Source: Dielma sp000508965 (GTDB lineage Bacteria > Bacillota_I > Bacilli_A > Erysipelotrichales > Erysipelotrichaceae). From it: a stretch of DNA of 64,000 nucleotides. The position numbers were made by a program, and so were the translations under genes. This document shows, piece by piece, positions 58,593 to 64,000 of this stretch (the stretch's first letter is position 1; the number at the start of each line of letters is the position of its first letter). The notes below the pieces were generated by a model. It was not told the origin of the DNA, did no database searches, and saw nothing but the letters and a program-made list of their open reading frames with translations. Location of the stretch: positions 189,853 to 253,852 of the forward strand of contig BAHV02000016.1 of the NCBI GenBank assembly GCA_000508965.1, given 5' to 3'.

Positions 58593-59810
58593 CTACTTCT
58601 TATAAAAACGAATCGAGAATGAAGTACCCTGATTCAATACGGATTGGACACTGATCGTACCATCCTGACCAGTTATGATTGAATAAGCCATAGCTAAACC
58701 AATGCCGACACTTTCCTTGCTGACTGTTGAACAACGATAGAAACGATCAAAGATAAAAGGTAAATCCTTAGCATCAATGCCGACACCATTATCCGATAAA
58801 ACAAATTCCGTATACATCACTGTATCAAAAACCTCAGCCTTCAGAATGCCGCCCTGCGGTGTATGTTCGCTGCAGTTCTTCAAGATATTAACAAAAGCCT
58901 CACAGGTCCAGTTGACATCGGTTTCAATCAGCGGATTATCACCGCTGACCAGATATTGCTGATCCTTCGTTTCAATCATCATATAAACCGGCTCGATCGC
59001 CTTACGCAATAAATCATGGGCATGAATCTGATCCTTCTTAAACTCAATGGTTTTCGCATCCAGCTTTGACAGCTTGAGCAGTGAGGATACTAACCATTCA
59101 ATCCGCTTCAGCTGTGATTTGATCACCCGTAAAAATTCCTTGCGCTCTTCCTTGGTCAGTTCATCACTATCCAGCAAATCTGACATCAAGAGCATCGAGG
59201 TAAGCGGTGTTTTAAGCTGATGAGAAATATCCGCCAGATTATTTGCCAGCAGCATTTTATCCTGCTTCAGCAATTCATTCTGCTCCTTCATCATTACCGT
59301 AACCTTATAAATATCATTTTTAAGCGAGCTTAAAGTACCCTCATCATTATCTATGATATCTAAAGCATAATCTTTATTTAATAATCGATTGATATATTCC
59401 GAGATATTAATTAATGAATTATCCATTCGTTTCAGATAAAAGTAAAAGATAAAAAAGACCGCGAAGCAGAAAAGCGCAATTAAAACAAGAAAAATCGATA
59501 CGATATAAAGCTGTGCTTCCTGATAATTGCCGACGATATTGCCGCTTGCGAAATCCATCCCGTATTTCTGAAAGATTTCTTCCCCCAATTCACTGGTAGA
59601 CAGATGTTCACTTTGAAATAGCTTAATAACTTCACTCTGAGCATCCGGATATTTCTCGGCAATCAAGCCGATAATCTCCGCATTCCTGCGGATCTGCTGG
59701 CGTTCTATAAAATTGACTGACTTTGATGCCAGAAAAAAAACCATTCCTACCGTAACCGTCAGGGCCAGCACAAGCAGAATCAAGGTCTGGCGCAGGCGGC
59801 GGTCCTTCAT
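58593..59810 (-). CDS. Sensor histidine kinase
   Basis: About 405 residues. Helix 1 (residues about 9-29) and helix 2 (about 105-128) enclose an extracellular loop of about 75 residues, not the very short loop of BceS-type kinases. After a HAMP-like linker comes the DHp domain with phospho-His in ADISHQLKTPLTSML, and the ATPase domain with N box (NILKNCSEHT), G1 (DNGVGI) and FDRFYRC and GIGLAMAY. I start at ATG 59810, one base beyond the response regulator's stop, because the upstream extension overlaps it. Confidence 0.93.
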   Translation of the reverse strand: MKDRRLRQTLILLVLALTVTVGMVFFLASKSVNFIERQQIRRNAEIIGLIAEKYPDAQSEVIKLFQSEHLSTSELGEEIFQKYGMDFASGNIVGNYQEAQLYIVSIFLVLIALFCFAVFFIFYFYLKRMDNSLINISEYINRLLNKDYALDIIDNDEGTLSSLKNDIYKVTVMMKEQNELLKQDKMLLANNLADISHQLKTPLTSMLLMSDLLDSDELTKEERKEFLRVIKSQLKRIEWLVSSLLKLSKLDAKTIEFKKDQIHAHDLLRKAIEPVYMMIETKDQQYLVSGDNPLIETDVNWTCEAFVNILKNCSEHTPQGGILKAEVFDTVMYTEFVLSDNGVGIDAKDLPFIFDRFYRCSTVSKESVGIGLAMAYSIITGQDGTISVQSVLNQGTSFSIRFYKK

Positions 59811-59811
59811 T

Positions 59812-60498
59812 TTATTCACGGCTGATACCACGATATCCGATACCGCGGATCGTTTCAATCAGTTTCGGATTCTGCGGGTCATCTTCAATCTTTTCACGCA
59901 GCCGCTTAATATAAACTGTCAGCGTATTATCATTGATAAAATCACCGCCGATATCCCAAATGCTGTCCAACAGCTCTTCACGTTTCAGGATTTCATTCTT
60001 ACGGGTGGCTAACGTCATCAATAGACGATATTCCATAGCAGATAGAAAAACCTCCTGATTTTTCTTATAGACCTTGCCCTTTAATGAATATATTTTTAAA
60101 TCACCTAAAGTAATGATTTTCTCCTGATCCGGATTTTGATTCTTGCGGCGCAAAACAGCCTTCACTCTGGACATCAGCTCTTTAAGTCCAAACGGCTTAG
60201 TGATGTAGTCATCACCGCCCATATCCAAGCCAAATACAATATCATTTTCATCATCTCTGGCAGTCAGAAATATAACCGCCGGTGAACCCACCGATTTGGC
60301 ATATTCACAGACTTCAAAGCCATTGCCGTCAGGCAAGCCCAGATCAAGGATCAGACAATCATAACTGTTTCTTGACAGCAGCTCCTTAGCTTGTGCGCAG
60401 TTTTTCGCTACCATGACTTCAAAGCCTTCCTTTTTAAAAGAGTACTCGCAGCCTAAAGCGATGGTTTCATCATCTTCGACAATTAATAATTTACTCAT
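59812..60498 (-). CDS. OmpR/PhoB family response regulator
   Basis: A 228-residue regulator. Receiver domain: acidic pair EDDETIA, phospho-Asp in LILDLGLPDG (residue about 51), Lys in FGLKELM and TAR switch region. C-terminal winged helix (about 130-225) ends with VYIKRLREKIEDDP and IRGIGYRG. First gene of the operon; promoter with TATAAT near 60535. It is expected to control the FtsX/ABC genes in the same operon. Confidence 0.95.
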   Translation of the reverse strand: MSKLLIVEDDETIALGCEYSFKKEGFEVMVAKNCAQAKELLSRNSYDCLILDLGLPDGNGFEVCEYAKSVGSPAVIFLTARDDENDIVFGLDMGGDDYITKPFGLKELMSRVKAVLRRKNQNPDQEKIITLGDLKIYSLKGKVYKKNQEVFLSAMEYRLLMTLATRKNEILKREELLDSIWDIGGDFINDNTLTVYIKRLREKIEDDPQNPKLIETIRGIGYRGISRE

Positions 60499-60573
60499 AG
60501 GGTTCCCTCATTTCTCATCTCTACGTGTCATTATAACATAAATAAAACACGAATAAATGACGGCTTTGTAAGA

Positions 60574-60599
60574 AAAAAGACACTGAATGTTTCAGTGCC
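60574..60599 (-). terminator. Terminator after the amidohydrolase gene's upstream neighbour region
   Basis: GGCACTGAA and TTCAGTGTC arms with a 3-base loop and a run of T residues on the minus strand; it ends the radical SAM-MATE-amidohydrolase operon, 7 bases beyond its last stop. Confidence 0.8.
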
Positions 60600-60605
60600 T
60601 GTATT

Positions 60606-61754
60606 TTAGAATTGATAAACCATTTCCCCGTTGATGAATGTATAATTTACATTCGTCAAGGTATTAAATATATTGCCGTCACTGACTACGATGTCAGCAT
60701 CCTTCCCAACAGTTAATGAACCGACACGATCCGCAATACCTAAGATTTCCGCAGGATTGATCGTGATAGCTTTTAAAGCTTCCATTTCATCCAACCCCTT
60801 CTTGCAAGCCAGACCGGCACACAGCGGCAGATATTCCTGAGGAATTACCGGCGCGTCAGTAATTAAAGCAATTTTAACACCCGCTTTATTTAAGATACCA
60901 GCCGTTGCGAAAGTAAGATTTTTTAACTCAAATTTTGACTTGTCGGTCAATGATGGTCCCACAAAAGCCGGGAAGCCGCTTGCCTTTACCTCATCGACAA
61001 TCAGATGACCCTCTGTGCAATGATCCAATGTCATCAGCACATCAAATTCACGGGCGATCCGCAGCGCGGTGAGAATATCGTCGGCACGGTGAGCATGAGT
61101 CTTCAAAGGAATCTTTTTTTCAAGAACCGGAATCATTGCCTCCAGTTTCATATCATAAGCCGGCTGCTTGCTTATATCACCACCAGCCAATGCCTTTTTA
61201 GCCATATATTCCTTTGTCTTCATTAATGTTTCACGCAGATAAGCTGCAGTCTGCATTCTTGTCTTAATCTTATTATCACTATATACACGCTTAGGATTTT
61301 CACCAAAGGCACATTTCATCGCCGCCATTGGATTGATGACCATTTTATCAATCACATGACCATTGGTTTTCCAGATGGCAAAAGTACCGCCGATCACATT
61401 CGCGCTGCCCGGTCCGGAACATACCGTCGTAACACCGCCGCAAGCTGCGTTATGAATTGTCTCATCCATTGGATTCAGCGCGTCAATGGCACGTACATGC
61501 GGGGTCACTGGATCGCTCATTTCATTAACATCATCACCTTCAAAACGAATGCTTGATTCCTGCATTCCCAAATGTGAGTGACCGTCAATAAAACCAGGAT
61601 AAATATTCTTGCCTGTACAGTCAATGACCTCGCAGCCATCCGCTGTTAAATCTTTGCCGACAGCGACAATTTTGCCTTGGTCAAACTTTACATCACCGAC
61701 AAATACACCGGCTTCATCCATTGCATAAACGGTTCCGTTTTTAAGTAAAATCAT
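60606..61754 (-). CDS. Amidohydrolase family protein (imidazolonepropionase-like)
   Basis: A 382-residue superfamily member. Metal motif DGHSHLGMQ near residue 60, HAHRADDI and LDHCTEGHL (ligand His residues near 220 and 245), and ITDAPVIP with the catalytic Asp. A Lys ligand cannot be seen clearly, so it may be the mononuclear type like imidazolonepropionase or cytosine deaminase. ATG 61754 overlaps the MATE stop by 4 bases, placing it last in the radical SAM-MATE-amidohydrolase operon. The substrate is unknown. It is the second orphan amidohydrolase of this window besides the EF_0837-like enzyme. Confidence 0.88.
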   Translation of the reverse strand: MILLKNGTVYAMDEAGVFVGDVKFDQGKIVAVGKDLTADGCEVIDCTGKNIYPGFIDGHSHLGMQESSIRFEGDDVNEMSDPVTPHVRAIDALNPMDETIHNAACGGVTTVCSGPGSANVIGGTFAIWKTNGHVIDKMVINPMAAMKCAFGENPKRVYSDNKIKTRMQTAAYLRETLMKTKEYMAKKALAGGDISKQPAYDMKLEAMIPVLEKKIPLKTHAHRADDILTALRIAREFDVLMTLDHCTEGHLIVDEVKASGFPAFVGPSLTDKSKFELKNLTFATAGILNKAGVKIALITDAPVIPQEYLPLCAGLACKKGLDEMEALKAITINPAEILGIADRVGSLTVGKDADIVVSDGNIFNTLTNVNYTFINGEMVYQF

Positions 61755-63127
61755 ACTGCTACCTCCTCAGCCATTTCAGGCATTCTGTCAATAATTTCTA
61801 CTTTTACTTTACGATACATGACTATATTATAAATCGTTGCAATCAATTCCGCAATCGGGAATGCAAGCCAGCCGACATAGGCGCCAAACAGCTTAAAGAG
61901 AAGCCATGATAAAGGCAGCAGCAAGCCCAGCTGACGCAGAATTGAAGTAATCATCGTAATTGAAGCCCGTTCCAATGATTGGAAGACCGGTGAAAGCGAA
62001 ATACTGATTGCCGCGATTGGAAACGCAAGACTTAATATTCGCAATGACACAATACCCAGCGTCATGATTTCTCCATCAGCTGAGAAGATTGCCATCAGCT
62101 GTTCAGGAAAGAGCTGGAATACAGCTAAGGCAATCAATGTATAACCAAGTGCCAGATTGGTTGCGAAGCGCCGTGCCTGCATAAAGCGGCTTTTGATCTG
62201 AGCGCCGTAATTGAAACTCAAAATCGGCAATACACCCTGATTCATGCCAAACAAAGGCATGAAGGCAAAGCTTTGCAGTTTGAAATAGATACCCATAACC
62301 GTGATTGCCGCGTCACCGAACTGCGATAAAATCAAGTTCATTCCGGTAACCATAACCGAACCCACCGCCTGCATGACTGCGGAAGGCAAGCCGATGCGGA
62401 TAATATTGGTCAAAATGGAAGGTCTGAATTTAAAGGTGCGCAATGAAATCGGCAGTTTGTCTCTTTTGCGGTACAGCAGAAATAATGCCAGCAATAATGA
62501 CAGGAACTGTCCGATTACCGTTGCATAGGCAGCCCCCGCAACATGCAGTGCAGGACAGCCAAACAAACCAAAGATCATAATCGGGTCTAAGATACAGTTA
62601 GCAATCGCTCCTGTCAGCTGCACGTACATCGATGAAACCATATCACCGGTTCCCTGAAGAATTGAAATAATGCTTTGCGCAAGCATCTGTGAGAATGAGA
62701 AAATCAATACGATCTTCGTATAAGCAATGCCAGATGTAATGACAGCCGGATCGCTGGTGAACAGCGGTATGTATAAATCAACAGCAAACAATCCCAGCAG
62801 CAGTAAGATCAAATACAAAAACATGGTCAGCACCAATCCATGTTCAGCGGTATTAATCGCATCTTCCTCATTGTGAGCGCCAAGATTTCTTGATACGCAT
62901 GAATTGATACCTACTCCAATACCAACCGATAATGCGACAATGATCATTTGGATCGGGAACGCGAGTGATACAGCTGTCAAACCGCTTAATGTATCCTTCG
63001 CTACAAAGTATGAATCGACGATGTTATATAAAGCCTGCACCGTCATTGCCAGAATCGCAGGCAGTGACATATTTAAAACTAATTTAGGTATTGGCATTGT
63101 AGCCATTTTATTACTTTTAGTATTCAT
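61751..63127 (-). CDS. MATE family efflux transporter
   Basis: About 458 residues with 12 helices. MPIPKLVLNMSLPAILAMTVQALYNIVDSYFV-type N-lobe start (given here as MPIPKLVLNMSLPAI) and the second-lobe RIGLPSAVMQAVGS are standard. I start at ATG 63127, which overlaps the radical SAM stop (TAATG) with GGGAGGA upstream; the open frame is 16 codons longer. It lies between the radical SAM and amidohydrolase genes with tight overlaps on both sides, so the three are a functional unit. Substrate unknown. Confidence 0.92.
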   Translation of the reverse strand: MNTKSNKMATMPIPKLVLNMSLPAILAMTVQALYNIVDSYFVAKDTLSGLTAVSLAFPIQMIIVALSVGIGVGINSCVSRNLGAHNEEDAINTAEHGLVLTMFLYLILLLLGLFAVDLYIPLFTSDPAVITSGIAYTKIVLIFSFSQMLAQSIISILQGTGDMVSSMYVQLTGAIANCILDPIMIFGLFGCPALHVAGAAYATVIGQFLSLLLALFLLYRKRDKLPISLRTFKFRPSILTNIIRIGLPSAVMQAVGSVMVTGMNLILSQFGDAAITVMGIYFKLQSFAFMPLFGMNQGVLPILSFNYGAQIKSRFMQARRFATNLALGYTLIALAVFQLFPEQLMAIFSADGEIMTLGIVSLRILSLAFPIAAISISLSPVFQSLERASITMITSILRQLGLLLPLSWLLFKLFGAYVGWLAFPIAELIATIYNIVMYRKVKVEIIDRMPEMAEEVAV

Positions 63128-63984
63128 TAAATTCCTCCCTTTTGAAAACGTAAACGATATGAGCAATGCTGACAAAGCTTACGTTTAATTGTACCACTTT
63201 TCAGCTCATCAAGCATAGCTGCATTTGCTTTATTTGTTATAATATCCGAAAAAGATGTTTGAAAAAGATTTCCCATCGATTCAATGCCTTGACTGTCAAG
63301 GCAGCAGGGAACCACTGTGCCATCGCTTAAAATACCGCACATCTGGCGCCAGCCAAGACAGCGGCCGGTATCGGAAACATAGGGATTGGCAAGATCAGGC
63401 CATTGAAATACTTCATCAAATTGAAGAAACACCTGCTTCATCAATTTTATTGACTGACGGCGATCACTGGCGGTAATGGCTGTTTGAAATTCTTTCTCAA
63501 AAAATCGCATCGCTTGCTTTGTTTCGGCAGACGGTTCATCACCGTGCATGTTCCATAAACGCAAAGAAACATATTTATCAGCGTCGCTGAGCCTGCGCGC
63601 AGCGTCACTGATGCTTTTTAGGTAAGCCTGCTGCTCTGCTTCGCTATGCTGGGCAAAGCTATGAACGGAGATATTGATCTGCCGCAGATTGCATGCATCA
63701 CATAAACCTCTCAGGCACTTATCGATCAAGGTAGCGTTGGTTGTCAGCTGCACAAACAAGCCGGCAGCCTCTGCCAGCCTCATAAAGTCAAACAGCTGCG
63801 GATGAAGCAGCGGTTCACCAAGTACGTGCAGATAGATCATGCTTGTATAAGGCTTGATTTCATTAATGACATGACTGAATTCATCGAGGGTCATAAAATG
63901 CTGAGGCCGTTTATTCTGGATACAGAATGAACAATGCATATTGCAGACATTAGTAATTTCCACATAAATCTTCTTGAACCGCAT
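63127..63984 (-). CDS. Radical SAM protein with SPASM-like C-terminus
   Basis: About 285 residues. The cluster motif CNMHCSFC (CxxxCxxC) is near residue 13, followed by the SAM-binding strand (YLHVLGEPLLHPQLF) and a partial TIM barrel. The C-terminal Cys-rich region (GRCLGWRQMCGILSDGT, VVPCCLDSQG, LCQHCSYR) is a SPASM/twitch-type auxiliary cluster domain. Such proteins modify peptides or act as anaerobic sulfatase or quinoprotein maturases. ATG 63984 follows GGAGGAGG. No precursor peptide of a RiPP is evident downstream; upstream lies beyond the window. Substrate unknown. Confidence 0.9.
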   Translation of the reverse strand: MRFKKIYVEITNVCNMHCSFCIQNKRPQHFMTLDEFSHVINEIKPYTSMIYLHVLGEPLLHPQLFDFMRLAEAAGLFVQLTTNATLIDKCLRGLCDACNLRQINISVHSFAQHSEAEQQAYLKSISDAARRLSDADKYVSLRLWNMHGDEPSAETKQAMRFFEKEFQTAITASDRRQSIKLMKQVFLQFDEVFQWPDLANPYVSDTGRCLGWRQMCGILSDGTVVPCCLDSQGIESMGNLFQTSFSDIITNKANAAMLDELKSGTIKRKLCQHCSYRLRFQKGGI

Positions 63985-64000
63985 ACTGTCCTCCTCCAAC

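Overview
The window comes from a low-to-moderate GC Gram-positive bacterium (Bacillota), most likely a gut anaerobe of the Erysipelotrichia/Clostridia type. Pointers are strong AGGAGG-type ribosome binding sites, TTGACA/TATAAT promoters, intrinsic terminators with U tracts, PRD-type PTS regulators, an oxygen-scavenging flavodiiron fusion, MATE and FtsX exporters, and a split chromate transporter. The family-level placement is inference. No phage, transposase or CRISPR array is visible; the region looks chromosomal.

Layout, left to right. (1) 1-4529: the minus-strand cluster of a PRD regulator, amidohydrolase, small PRD protein, SFCGS, DUF4312 and DUF4311 proteins, a conserved but functionally unassigned catabolic/transport island that runs off the left edge. 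(2) 4.5-9.8 kb: a membrane-bound XRE regulator, a Cof phosphatase, a cation:proton antiporter behind a fluoride (crcB) riboswitch, and a DUF1538/PII-like pair. (3) 10-17.5 kb: a MATE exporter, an FMN-binding lipoprotein with a recent internal duplication, a MerR regulator, a flavodiiron-rubredoxin-NADH oxidoreductase fusion, and mntP behind a yybP-ykoY manganese riboswitch. (4) 17.5-23 kb: a LicR-like activator divergent from a lactose/cellobiose-type PTS (IIB, IIC, IIA) and a GH1 enzyme whose acid/base Glu is a Gln. (5) 23-31.9 kb: an AlkZ-like protein, a decayed XRE gene, an MBL hydrolase, a phosphoesterase, pyrC, purF, an MFS transporter and a GDPD. (6) 32-39.8 kb: a five-gene peptide ABC importer operon ending in gamma-glutamyltransferase; its OppF-like ATPase has a coiled-coil insert of about 250 residues. 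(7) 39.8-44.3 kb: a chromate-type transporter pair, a lone prepilin, an ABC-F protein and a six-tRNA operon (Val-Thr-Tyr-Gln-Lys-Gly). (8) 44.5-48.5 kb: a small membrane protein, alr, a histone-H1-like Lys/Ala-rich protein, a split ThrE exporter and tRNA-Leu. (9) 48.5-55.3 kb: a cysteine desulfidase-type enzyme with a divergent LysR regulator, a membrane GDPD, and pcp with DUF979/DUF969. (10) 55.4-64 kb: a two-component system with an FtsX-type ABC exporter, then a radical SAM-MATE-amidohydrolase operon.

Recurring themes are ion stress sensed by RNA (fluoride and manganese riboswitches, each with a readable terminator switch) and gamma-glutamyl/pyroglutamyl peptide and sulfur amino-acid salvage (Opp-GGT, Pcp-DUF969/979, cysteine desulfidase). 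The best candidates for undescribed biology are the DUF4311/4312/SFCGS island, the Gln-for-Glu GH1 in its PTS operon, the coiled-coil OppF, the tandem PII-like/DUF1538 pair, and the FMN lipoprotein with freshly duplicated domains. All functional assignments rest on reading motifs; no database search was run.
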